Shown piece after piece: positions 1 through 7,136 of a DNA stretch of 17,051 bases; position 1 is the stretch's first letter; the number at the start of each line of letters is the position of its first letter. The position numbers and the translations under genes are program-made. The notes under the pieces are model-generated. The model searched no databases and had not been told where the DNA came from. It saw only the letters and a program-made list of their open reading frames with translations. The stretch comes from Nitrospirota bacterium (lineage in GTDB: Bacteria > Nitrospirota > Thermodesulfovibrionia > Thermodesulfovibrionales > JdFR-85): NCBI GenBank assembly GCA_003232715.1, contig QIJG01000099.1, positions 1 to 17,051 of the forward strand. The letters are read 5' to 3'.

Positions 1-1400
1 AACTTTTTCTTTATGATGGATATATCCTTCAGTGTCAGCTCACATTCGTCCAGTTGTCCATCAAGGAATATATGATTAACTATTGTGTCTACCAAAGACT
101 CTATCCTTGCCGGTGTAGTGTTCTGTAATACCCTTGATGCTGCTTCAACAGCATCGGCAAGCATCACAAGCGCAGCCACACGGCTCTGGGGCCTTGGGCC
201 CTGATAGCGGTAATTCTCTTCAATCGGTTCCGCGTTTTCAGAGTCCCTGGCCTTCTGGTAGAAATATGTCATGAGGCAGGTGCCGTGATGTTGCTGGATG
301 ATGTCTTTGATGGGTTCAGGCAATTTATACTCCCGTGCAATCTCCACACCTTCTTTCACATGGGCCATCAGTATCATGCTGCTCATGTGCGGGGTAATCC
401 TGTCATGCCTGCTGACCGTGCCTTTCTGGTTTTCCACGAAATATTCAGGCATTTTCATCTTGCCGATGTCATGATAATATGCGCTGACCCTTGCAAGCAG
501 GGGGTTAACCCCGATATCCTCAGCAACTGCCTCAACGAGGTTTCCCACTATAACGCTGTGATGATATGTTCCGGGGGCGGCTATCAACAGGTTTTTCATT
601 ATAGGCTGATTAAGGTCAAGCAGCTCAAGCAGCGTGATGTCAGTGGTTACCTTAAAGAAATACTCGATAGCGGGCAACACAAGGGAGACCACGGCAGAGA
701 CTACTATGCCGGATGTGGCGGCGTAAAGGAGGGCTATGGGTGCATACTCGTCAAACAGCCTGTTGGTAAAGAGGAGGATGCCTATGAGAGTGAATACATT
801 AATTATGCTGACATAGACTCCGCTTCTCAGTATATCGGTCCTCTTTTTGCATTTCATGATGCTGAATGCGCCTACAAGGCTGCCCACAAAGGCATAAACA
901 GGATATAAAGGTTCCCCCGTCCATAATCCTGTAAGAAGGCTGACTATAAACGAGAAGATAATGGCAGTATGAAAATCAAAGATGAGTGCTACCAGTATGG
1001 CGCCTGCAGCGATAGGCATTCCATAAATAGCGGTCCCTGAAGGGAAGAGACCTAATCCCAGGGTGAAGTTCTGGAAAAAGTACTGAAAACTCCTGCCGAG
1101 TACGAGCGTTAGTATAACAAGGGAGCCCAGGAGCAGAAGCAACCTGTATTTCTTTATATAATCAGGCTTGTAACGAAGTATATCCCTGTAGAAGATCAGG
1201 AATAGAAGGCTTGTTATAAAGAAGCCGCCGATTATATGCTGAGCTCCGAAAGTCTCCTGGACAGTGAGTGATGCAGCGAGTCCGAAAAGGAGAATCAGTG
1301 GTAGTTTTACAGCATGGCTTCTGTTAAGATTCCTTGTATAACTTTTGCCTATCTTCCGGATCCCAGGCTCTTTTTTCTGTCCGTTTTTCAAATCTCTCAT
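1..1400 (-). CDS. HDIG-domain membrane phosphodiesterase (PgpH/YqfF-like), 3' end outside window
   Basis: I translated the minus strand and found an open frame of 466 codons reaching the window edge. Hydrophobic segments lie at about residues 31-47, 55-71, 86-102, 123-141, 144-160, 166-181, 194-211 and 220-248. A cytoplasmic HD phosphohydrolase domain follows: YHHS at 279-282, YYHDIGK at 308-314, QQHHGT at 369-374 and LADAVEA at 414-420. Family members such as Listeria PgpH hydrolyse cyclic di-AMP to pApA; that activity is inferred here. The family normally has a large extracytoplasmic 7TMR-HDED domain after the first membrane segment, but here only about seven residues separate segments one and two. 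I chose the ATG at 1400, which overlaps phoH by 77 bp, because no later ATG precedes the membrane part; a TTG at 1391 is an alternative. The phoH-HDIG order is usual and ybeY would be expected next, off the window. Confidence 0.88.
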   Translation of the reverse strand, partial: MRDLKNGQKKEPGIRKIGKSYTRNLNRSHAVKLPLILLFGLAASLTVQETFGAQHIIGGFFITSLLFLIFYRDILRYKPDYIKKYRLLLLLGSLVILTLVLGRSFQYFFQNFTLGLGLFPSGTAIYGMPIAAGAILVALIFDFHTAIIFSFIVSLLTGLWTGEPLYPVYAFVGSLVGAFSIMKCKKRTDILRSGVYVSIINVFTLIGILLFTNRLFDEYAPIALLYAATSGIVVSAVVSLVLPAIEYFFKVTTDITLLELLDLNQPIMKNLLIAAPGTYHHSVIVGNLVEAVAEDIGVNPLLARVSAYYHDIGKMKMPEYFVENQKGTVSRHDRITPHMSSMILMAHVKEGVEIAREYKLPEPIKDIIQQHHGTCLMTYFYQKARDSENAEPIEENYRYQGPRPQSRVAALVMLADAVEAASRVLQNTTPARIESLVDTIVNHIFLDGQLDECELTLKDISIIKKK

Positions 1401-2337
1401 ATGCTTTTATAATATCCTGTACAAGGCTGTGCCTTACTACATCCCTTTCCGTAAAATAGATGAGCTTTATCCCCTCTATGGAAGAAAGTATCTTTTCCGC
1501 CTCTATCAGTCCCGAGGTCTTTCCAGCCGGTAGATCTATCTGTGTGATATCACCGGTTATGACTGCCTTTGAATTGAACCCAAGGCGTGTAAGGTACATC
1601 TTCATCTGCTCGGATGTGGTGTTCTGGGCCTCATCAAGCACTATAAATGCATCGTTGAGTGTCCGACCCCTCATATAAGCCAGTGGCGCTATCTCTATTA
1701 TACCCTTTTCTATAAGTCCGGTTGCCTTTTCAAAATCCGTCATGTCATACAGGGCATCATAAAGAGGCCGAAGATACGGGTGGACTTTTTCATATAAATC
1801 CCCGGGCAGGAACCCCAGTTTCTCGCCTGCCTCAACAGCAGGCCTTGTGAGCACTATACGGCTCACTTCCTTCTTCAGCAATGCATTTATGGCCATTGCC
1901 ATAGCGAGGTATGTCTTGCCTGTCCCGGCAGGTCCGATTCCGAATACAATGTCATACGTCCTGATGGCCTCTATATACTTTCTCTGGGCCTCGGTCTTTG
2001 GAATAATGAAACGTTTCTTTGATGAAACAGGGATATGATTCAGAAAGAGGTTTTTGAGGGAGGTTTCCTCTCCCTTTGATATGGCGCTGATGGCAAACCT
2101 TATATCATCGGGTTTCAGGACATACCCCTGCCGGTTGATATCCTTGATCTCTTCCACTAATTTCTTTGCCTTCCGGGCTGCTTCTGCAGGACCTTTTATG
2201 AATAGCCTGTTGCCCCTTGCGCTGATAAGGACACCAAGGTTGTCTTCTATAAGCTTAAAGCTTTTATCAATTCCAGAGTAGGAAAAGTCTGCCTCGTTAT
2301 CAGTCTCTATCTCGATCTCCAGAATTACGCTTTCCAT
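1324..2337 (-). CDS. phoH: PhoH family ATPase (YbeZ type)
   Basis: The 337-residue protein has the full architecture of a PhoH/YbeZ cytoplasmic ATPase. The N-terminal ~100 residues form the KH-like RNA-binding part, followed by a P-loop NTPase with Walker A GPAGTGKT at 135-142 and Walker B FIVLDEAQN at 231-239. TGDITQIDLP at 261-270 is the conserved sensor region. Members are thought to work with YbeY and the ribosome in RNA processing, although the exact substrate is not settled. The ATG lies four bases after the stop of the upstream SPOR gene with an AGGG-type ribosome binding site close by, so translation is probably coupled. Its 3' end overlaps the start of the HDIG phosphodiesterase. Length and motifs are normal, so the family call is firm. 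Confidence 0.95.
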   Translation of the reverse strand: MESVILEIEIETDNEADFSYSGIDKSFKLIEDNLGVLISARGNRLFIKGPAEAARKAKKLVEEIKDINRQGYVLKPDDIRFAISAISKGEETSLKNLFLNHIPVSSKKRFIIPKTEAQRKYIEAIRTYDIVFGIGPAGTGKTYLAMAMAINALLKKEVSRIVLTRPAVEAGEKLGFLPGDLYEKVHPYLRPLYDALYDMTDFEKATGLIEKGIIEIAPLAYMRGRTLNDAFIVLDEAQNTTSEQMKMYLTRLGFNSKAVITGDITQIDLPAGKTSGLIEAEKILSSIEGIKLIYFTERDVVRHSLVQDIIKAYERFEKRTEKRAWDPEDRQKLYKES

Positions 2338-2341
2338 ATCC

Positions 2342-2995
2342 CTATCTTTCCGTCTTCAAGACCAGGGTCTTCAATTTTTCGGTTCTTGTAAGTTTTATGG
2401 CTGCAGTTTCAGCACTCTTTCTTGCTTTGAATCTGCCAACCCATACCCGGTAGAGGGACCTCTTTCCCCCGGCTGAAACGACTTTTACACTATACCCCTT
2501 CCTTTTGAGTTGATTCTTCAGCTTCCCGGCCTGCTGTTTGTTTCTGAAGGCGCCAACCTGAATTGTGTAATACAGGGAAGGCTGTTTTCTGACTTCTGTT
2601 CTGTTGTTCCGAAGAGTTTTCCTGGCAGTACTTTTCCAGTTGTTTTTATTCAACTCCTCCTTTTTGTCAGCCCTGGTGGATTCCTTTCCTGTCCCGGCTT
2701 TAGCTACACGAGACCGGGTTCTGCCCTTGTTGCTCCGACCTTTGATGGCTGAGGAAGGAAGTACGGCGTCTGTTTGCGGGCTCTTATCCTGTAGAAGAAA
2801 GCCCTCCCGGGCCTTTTCAGCAGGCGCTGTTACGGTATTCATTGATAAAAGGGCAGGACGTTCCACCAATTGGGCCTTGCCGACAAAATATCCGAGTAAA
2901 AAGCTGAAGGCACTGCAAAGTGTTACGATCAGAATCAATATTGCCTTACCTGTGAGGAAATCAGCAGGGATTTTGTGATAAAATTTGGGATTCAT
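2342..2995 (-). CDS. SPOR-domain membrane-anchored protein
   Basis: This 217-residue protein has one transmembrane segment near residues 18-38 (AILILIVTLCSAFSFLLGYF). A low-complexity, Lys/Arg/Thr-rich periplasmic linker of about 95 residues follows, then a C-terminal SPOR domain from about residue 140 (YYTIQVGAF ... LYRVWVGRF). SPOR domains bind septal peptidoglycan stripped of stem peptides, so a periplasmic cell-division or envelope role is likely; this is inferred from the domain. The start codon overlaps the queA stop as ATGA, which indicates translational coupling, and phoH follows four bases after its stop. The linker is poorly conserved in such proteins, so no gene symbol is assigned. 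It lacks the amidase or lytic-transglycosylase domain that some SPOR proteins carry. Confidence 0.85.
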   Translation of the reverse strand: MNPKFYHKIPADFLTGKAILILIVTLCSAFSFLLGYFVGKAQLVERPALLSMNTVTAPAEKAREGFLLQDKSPQTDAVLPSSAIKGRSNKGRTRSRVAKAGTGKESTRADKKEELNKNNWKSTARKTLRNNRTEVRKQPSLYYTIQVGAFRNKQQAGKLKNQLKRKGYSVKVVSAGGKRSLYRVWVGRFKARKSAETAAIKLTRTEKLKTLVLKTER

Positions 2996-4062
2996 AAAAT
3001 AAGCATAGCATCACCATAGGAGAAAAATCTATAACCCGATGCAATGGCCTTTCTGTATGCCGTCAGTATCTTCTCTCTCTCAGCAAAGGCGCTTGCAAGC
3101 ATAAGGGGAGTCGATTTCGGCAGGTGAAAATTTGTTATCAGACAATCAACTCCTTTGAACCTGTGGCCGGGATATATGAAGAGGTCGGTTGTCCCTCTTA
3201 TGTTTCCGGATTCCTGAACTCCGGGGCCTGCCGGCGCCTGTTTCGAACCTGATTCAGGGACGGATTCGGCATTTTCAGATCTGCAATCCTTATAATGGCC
3301 GTTCATAAGGGACTCAATGGTCCTTGTGGTTGTGGTTCCAACTGCAAATACCCTTCCCCCTTCCTTCCTTCTCTTCTCTATCAGGGCTATAAGCCCTGAT
3401 TCCACCTCAAACTCCTCAGGCTCCATCCGGTGATTCCCGATATGCGGGCTTTTTACCGGCATGAACGTTCCAATGCCGACATGGAGGGTAAGTTTCTTTA
3501 TAATCACTCCCCTTGATGTGAGTTCCTTCAGGAGTTTTTCTGTAAAGTGAAGTCCTGCCGTAGGCGCTGCAATGGAACCCTCTTTTGCTGCATATACCGT
3601 CTGGTACCATCTCCTGTCTCTTTCATCAGGCCTCCTCTTGATATACGGTGGAAGCGGCATGTTACCATATTTCCAGATGAAGTCCTCCACGTCTCCGGTA
3701 TTAAACCTTGCAGAGCTGCCTTCAAGTATTTCAGCCTCAACACCGCCCTCAAAATACGCTCTACCGGTGTATCTGCCCTGTGAGAGGATAAAAAAGCTGT
3801 TGTCAGGGGTCTTTTTGACCAGGAGTATATCGATCCTGCCTCCTGTGGTCTTCTTGCCCGAAAGTTTTACAGGAACTACCTTTGAATTATTGAGTATAAG
3901 GAGATCGCCCCCTCTGAGATAAGATTTGATATCAGTGAAGAGTCTGTCTTCAATGCAGCCATCTTTTTTGAGGACAAGGAGCCTGGAGCTGTCTCTCTCT
4001 TCAAGAGGTTCCCTTGCTACAAGTGCCTCCGGCAGCTCAAAATCAAAACTATTCAGATTCAT
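2992..4062 (-). CDS. queA: S-adenosylmethionine:tRNA ribosyltransferase-isomerase QueA
   Basis: QueA transfers and isomerises the ribosyl part of S-adenosylmethionine onto 7-aminomethyl-7-deazaguanine in tRNA position 34, giving epoxyqueuosine. The 356-residue product starts MNLNSFDFELPEALVA, the usual N-terminus, and keeps the hallmarks EPLEERDSSRLLVL, PPYIKR, AAPTAGLHFT, LHVGIGTF, TTTTRTIES and the C-terminal LITNFHLPKSTPLML. I chose the ATG at 4062 rather than the upstream TTG at 4146, because the extra 28 residues come from an intergenic repeat and do not resemble QueA. An insert of about 28 Ser/Glu/Gly-rich residues lies between TTTRTIES and the IYPGHRF segment, where many QueA proteins have a shorter loop. 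The gene overlaps the SPOR gene by ATGA. QueH, which performs the next step, is encoded upstream in the same operon. Confidence 0.95.
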   Translation of the reverse strand: MNLNSFDFELPEALVAREPLEERDSSRLLVLKKDGCIEDRLFTDIKSYLRGGDLLILNNSKVVPVKLSGKKTTGGRIDILLVKKTPDNSFFILSQGRYTGRAYFEGGVEAEILEGSSARFNTGDVEDFIWKYGNMPLPPYIKRRPDERDRRWYQTVYAAKEGSIAAPTAGLHFTEKLLKELTSRGVIIKKLTLHVGIGTFMPVKSPHIGNHRMEPEEFEVESGLIALIEKRRKEGGRVFAVGTTTTRTIESLMNGHYKDCRSENAESVPESGSKQAPAGPGVQESGNIRGTTDLFIYPGHRFKGVDCLITNFHLPKSTPLMLASAFAEREKILTAYRKAIASGYRFFSYGDAMLIL

Positions 4063-4133
4063 AATTTGTAATGGTTCAGCACCTGCTCCCCGTTTAAACT
4101 TATAATCATACACAAAACTGAACAGAAGCCTCT

Positions 4134-4168
4134 CCCCCTTTGGCAAAGGGGGATTAAGGGGGATTTTT
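4134..4168. repeat. G/C-run palindromic repeat between spoIID-like gene and queA
   Basis: CCCCCTTTG at 4134-4142 pairs with CAAAGGGGG at 4144-4152 around a single base, and is followed by ATTAAGGGGGATTTTT. I recall very similar elements scattered in intergenic regions of many bacteria, so this is probably one copy of a dispersed repeat. On the transcribed minus strand the hairpin is not followed by a T run, so it is not a standard terminator for the spoIID-like gene. Confidence 0.75.
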
Positions 4169-4185
4169 AAATATGCTGTTGGGGT

Positions 4186-5161
4186 TCAGTCTTTTTTCCG
4201 ACTTAAGGGCATGAATTTCCCGTCCAGCTTTATAACCGTTCCAGGGTAATAGAAGGAGAGTATCTCTTTATAGTTTTTCCCATCCTTTGCCATCTGCTGG
4301 GCACCCCACTGGCAGAGTCCGACACCGTGACCATACCCCCTACCGTTCAAGATAAAGGTATTGCCCTTCCTTCTGAGAGTAAACCAGGTGCTTGGAAGGG
4401 TTTTCCAGCCCATGAGCCTCCTGAGGTCTTTTGAGAGTATCACCTTCGTCCCTTTTTCAGTAATAAATGTCAGCGCTTTAGTCCGTCCGGTTTTGGTATA
4501 ACTGCTTATCCTGATATTTTTGAGTCCGGACAGACCAAGTTTTTTTTCGATCTTCCTTATACTGAACCGTCTCTGCCAGACCCAGTAAGAAGAGAGCGAA
4601 CAGTCGGAAGAGACTGATTTCAGGTATGGATCCACAGGTCGAGTGATAAAATGCCTCGATCGGTTCGCCGTTGTAAGTCAGGATTTCGCCCCTTGTCTGC
4701 ATGACAGCAGAAGAGACCCTGCTGTCGGAATTATCGCCCCTGTAGAGCTGGTTGAGCGTGGAGGAGGTAAGGTTGTACAGTCTGTTGGTCCCTTTCTGTA
4801 TGTGCTTTACAGCATAAGTCCTTGCTATAACGGCCTGGGTTTTTAAAGCCTCCATCTCCCAGCCGTCGGCGACCTCAGAGAGGACTACGCCTCTGACATA
4901 ATCTTCAATAGGCAGCTCATTTATAAGATAGAGCCCTTTCTCACCTTTCCATATCTCGATGTTTCCCAGGTAACGGACGCCACTGACAAGAAGCTCTCCC
5001 TTGAAATTCCCTATCTTCTTTATAGTTGTTTCAGTACCAGGGATTGTTGAAAAACGTTTGTTGAGTATAAGAACCCGTATGTCGCCGGCATGGACCATGG
5101 AAAGGGAACTTAAGACCATGATAACCATCAATACAATTGTCTTCATCCACTTCTCCATCAT
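4186..5161 (-). pseudogene. SpoIID/LytB-domain protein, interrupted by a frameshift
   Basis: Two overlapping frames together make one SpoIID-like protein. The 5' part (5161 to about 4631) has a signal peptide (residues 6-25, ending MVHA) and the SpoIID core, including ELPIEDYVRGVVLSEVADGW and ALKTQAVIARTYA, up to FYHSTCG at 171-177. The 3' part (from 4632) resumes at DPYLKSVSSDCS and ends with GRGYGHGVGLCQWGAQQMA, the family's C-terminal signature. Homologues have roughly a dozen residues (GG-T-x-W-G type) between these parts; here they are missing and the frame shifts, consistent with a deletion of 3n+2 bases near 4630-4634. SpoIID enzymes are peptidoglycan lytic transglycosylases. As read, the product would end soon after the break, so the gene is either inactivated or the sequence has a local error. 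The start may be the ATG at 5146, which has GGAG six bases upstream. Confidence 0.82.
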
Positions 5162-5170
5162 TTTCTTCTA

Positions 5171-5210
5171 TCACTTCTCCACCCCTCCAGTTCTCCATTC
5201 CTCCAATTTC
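5171..5210. repeat. Degenerate CTCCA repeat cluster
   Basis: The 58-bp gap between the DUF2905 gene and the spoIID-like gene is made of CTCC(A) units spaced 7-10 bases apart. A 13-mer, CTCCATTCCTCCA at 5193-5205, recurs exactly at 16796-16808, linking this cluster to the large array upstream of pgpA. Confidence 0.6.
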
Positions 5211-5219
5211 TCATCTTGA

Positions 5220-5447
5220 TTACCTGATTTTACTTAAAATCCAGAGTATGAGGGTCAGAATAACACTGAGTATGATACTTGTGGCAAGGGGGAAATAGAA
5301 GGTAAAGTTTTTCCTCTCTATAATTATATCCCCGGGCAGTCTGCCAGGAAAAGGCACCTTGCCTGCAAGCATTAAAACAGCACCAAGCACTATGATAACA
5401 AGCCCTGCGATTATAAGAAACTTGCCTGTATGTGCAAAAGGTTCCAC
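5220..5447 (-). CDS. DUF2905 family small membrane protein
   Basis: This 75-residue protein has two predicted transmembrane helices, at about residues 9-28 and 53-71. They flank a short polar loop, GKVPFPGRLPGDIIIERKNF, which is the recognisable signature of the DUF2905 family. The function of the family is unknown. The start is a GTG at 5447 that lies within the edge of a repeat array, with no strong ribosome binding site visible, so the exact start is uncertain by a few codons. It sits between queH and the spoIID-like gene. As I recall, DUF2905, SpoIID-like and queuosine genes occur near each other in other bacteria, so the grouping may be conserved. Confidence 0.87.
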   Translation of the reverse strand: MEPFAHTGKFLIIAGLVIIVLGAVLMLAGKVPFPGRLPGDIIIERKNFTFYFPLATSIILSVILTLILWILSKIR

Positions 5448-5454
5448 TTAACCA

Positions 5455-5502
5455 CTTAACCCCATCACTCCTCAACTCCCTAACCCCTTAACCCCATCAC
5501 TC
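5455..5502. repeat. Direct repeat at the queH 3' end
   Basis: CTTAACCCCATCACTC occurs exactly at 5455-5470 and again at 5487-5502, a 32-bp period. The second copy lies inside the last codons of queH. The core CCATCACTCC (5462-5471) is shared with repeats at 12407-12416, 16834-16843 and, inverted, 16680-16689. Confidence 0.75.
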
Positions 5503-6023
5503 GTATACCTCTCCATCTCTGAATATATGCAACCACAGTATTTCTGCCTGTAAAGACCGAGTTCCCTTGAGAGTTTCACACCGTTCTTCCAGCCATGCCT
5601 GAAATCCTCGATGAAGAATTCAATATTATACCTTTCCTGCAGGGTCTGTCCTGTCTCAACAATCCTGTCGAATTTCTGATAGGGACTGACAAGGAGGCTT
5701 GTTGTAAAACCATCCATGCCAAGTTCCCCGGCCATCCGGGCTGTCTTTTCGAGGCGGACCTGATAACAGTAGGAACAACGACTCTCCTCTCTGTAGGCGA
5801 CCTCCCTTACGAATTCCCTGAGCCCATAATCTTCAATGTACCGGATATCGAGTTTCCAGGATTTCTGCAGTTCCCTGAGGGCATTAAGCCTTGCTCTGTA
5901 TTCAGTGAAGGGGTGAATGTTCGGATTGTACCATAATCCCTGGACCTCTATTCCCCTGTCTTTAAGAGTTTTAAGTGGATAGAGTGCACAGTTGGCACAG
6001 CATATATGCATGAGGAGGTGCAT
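5472..6023 (-). CDS. queH: Epoxyqueuosine reductase QueH
   Basis: The 183-residue protein belongs to the QueH (DUF208) family, which reduces epoxyqueuosine in tRNA to queuosine using iron-sulfur and metal centres and replaces the unrelated QueG. The conserved cysteines are present: HICCANC at 6-12, CSYC at 83-86 and CGC at 163-165. FTTSLLVSPYQ at 106-115 is also typical. The ATG at 6023 gives the usual start (MHLLMHICCANC) but has no Shine-Dalgarno sequence, and the predicted promoter lies so close that the transcript would have only about ten untranslated bases. The protein normally ends soon after the CGC motif. Here the last ten residues (TSDGVKGLGS) are encoded by an intergenic repeat. 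It is the first gene of the operon that also contains queA. Confidence 0.93.
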   Translation of the reverse strand: MHLLMHICCANCALYPLKTLKDRGIEVQGLWYNPNIHPFTEYRARLNALRELQKSWKLDIRYIEDYGLREFVREVAYREESRCSYCYQVRLEKTARMAGELGMDGFTTSLLVSPYQKFDRIVETGQTLQERYNIEFFIEDFRHGWKNGVKLSRELGLYRQKYCGCIYSEMERYTSDGVKGLGS

Positions 6024-6039
6024 TAGTCTACTAATATCC

Positions 6040-6069
6040 AGTATAATTTCTTTTGCACTATTATATCAA
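6040..6069 (-). promoter_or_regulatory. Probable sigma70-type promoter for the queH operon
   Basis: On the minus strand TTGATA (6069-6064) and TATACT (6045-6040) are separated by 18 bases, a good match to the -35/-10 consensus. It lies in the divergent gap before queH, so initiation would fall near 6033, about ten bases from the ATG. Confidence 0.6.
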
Positions 6070-6147
6070 TTTATTTTTGTAGTGTATGAGAAATCAGAGC
6101 CCGGATTCACTGATAAAAACCTCAAACATGTGAAGGAAGTGATGACG

Positions 6148-7131
6148 ATGCGTACCAATAAAAAAATCCTGATTGCCGTTGTCCTGTGCCTGGCCTCTTT
6201 TCTTGCTACAGCAGGCACAGTCAGGGGGTTTGAAGGACCCCTCAATATAAGAAACAGTTTCCCGCTGTTTCTTGCAATCGGAAACCCTTCAATTATATCC
6301 GCTAAGGGTGAAAACTCCATTGACCTCAATTTCATGTATTCAAGCACCTATCTTGTTAATACCTCGGAAGAATGGTCTTTTAACCTTGATTTAGAGGCTG
6401 CAATTATGGATATTCAGATAAGAAAGCTCTTTTTTGGTGATTCAGTTGAGTTAAGCCTCGACCTTCCTGTTATAAGTTTTAACAGCGGGTTTCTGGATGG
6501 TTTTCTGGAGTCCTATCACAGTGCCTTTGGATTTCCTGATTATGGCAGGAGTAACAGACCCCCTAATGATTTCCTGTTTAAGGTCAGTCATAACGGCAGG
6601 ACGGTCGTAACCGGCAGATCCGGGGAGATAGCATTAGGTGATATAAAGGTTGGAATTAAAAAGGCACTCTACGTCAAAGACCCTTATATAAGTATCTACG
6701 GCTCCGTCGAATTCCCCACAGGTGATCCAAAAGGCGGTTATGGAAACGGGACCCTTGATACAAGTATTGCCCTGCTCGTAAATAAAGGCATTGGTGACAG
6801 GGTCATGACATACCTCAATACAGGGGCTGTTTTTACTGATGGTTTCAGGGCTGAAGAGACGATCGACCTTGAGGACTATCTTTATGGTGCAGCAGGTGTG
6901 GAGTGGCTTTATTCCAATACCCTTTCGCTTAATACCCAGTTTTTTATTCAGGGTTCGCCTTTTAAGAATACAGGTATCAGGGCCATAGATGAAGTTGCTA
7001 CGATCCTGAGCTTTGGCGGCAGATACAGGATTAATCAGGAAAAATCCCTGGAATTTTCCTTTTCGGAAGATACAAATACTGCAGGAGCCCCTGACTTTAT
7101 GGCCGGATTCGGATACAGGTATAAATTTTAA
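6148..7131 (+). CDS. DUF3187-like outer-membrane protein
   Basis: This is the only plus-strand gene of the window, and it encodes 327 residues. A signal peptide is clear at residues 1-25 (MRTNKK ... GTVRG). The rest alternates short hydrophobic and polar stretches typical of beta strands and ends in aromatic YRYKF, the usual C-terminal signature for BAM-dependent outer-membrane insertion. The overall pattern (GPLNIRNSFPLFL near the start, GSVEFPTGDPKGG in the middle, FSFSEDTNTAGAPDF near the end) fits the DUF3187 family of unknown function. I chose the ATG at 6148 because AGGAAG lies eight bases upstream and the signal peptide begins there; the frame is open back to 5992, but the extra residues overlap the divergent promoter region. 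The gene converges on ubiB with a gap of five bases and no visible terminator. Confidence 0.8.
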   Translation: MRTNKKILIAVVLCLASFLATAGTVRGFEGPLNIRNSFPLFLAIGNPSIISAKGENSIDLNFMYSSTYLVNTSEEWSFNLDLEAAIMDIQIRKLFFGDSVELSLDLPVISFNSGFLDGFLESYHSAFGFPDYGRSNRPPNDFLFKVSHNGRTVVTGRSGEIALGDIKVGIKKALYVKDPYISIYGSVEFPTGDPKGGYGNGTLDTSIALLVNKGIGDRVMTYLNTGAVFTDGFRAEETIDLEDYLYGAAGVEWLYSNTLSLNTQFFIQGSPFKNTGIRAIDEVATILSFGGRYRINQEKSLEFSFSEDTNTAGAPDFMAGFGYRYKF

Positions 7132-7136
7132 CTTTT

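Noticed and set aside
285..908. Plus-strand open frame of 207 codons
   Set aside because: It lies antisense to the HDIG phosphodiesterase, whose minus-strand translation has clear membrane and HD motifs; the plus-strand product resembles nothing I know.
4063..4146. 28-codon N-terminal extension of queA from a TTG
   Set aside because: The extension starts inside the CCCCCTTTG palindrome and does not resemble QueA, while the ATG at 4062 gives the normal QueA N-terminus.
4134..4152. Rho-independent terminator after the spoIID-like gene
   Set aside because: The hairpin is strong, but no T run follows it on the minus strand, and the arrangement fits a dispersed repeat better.
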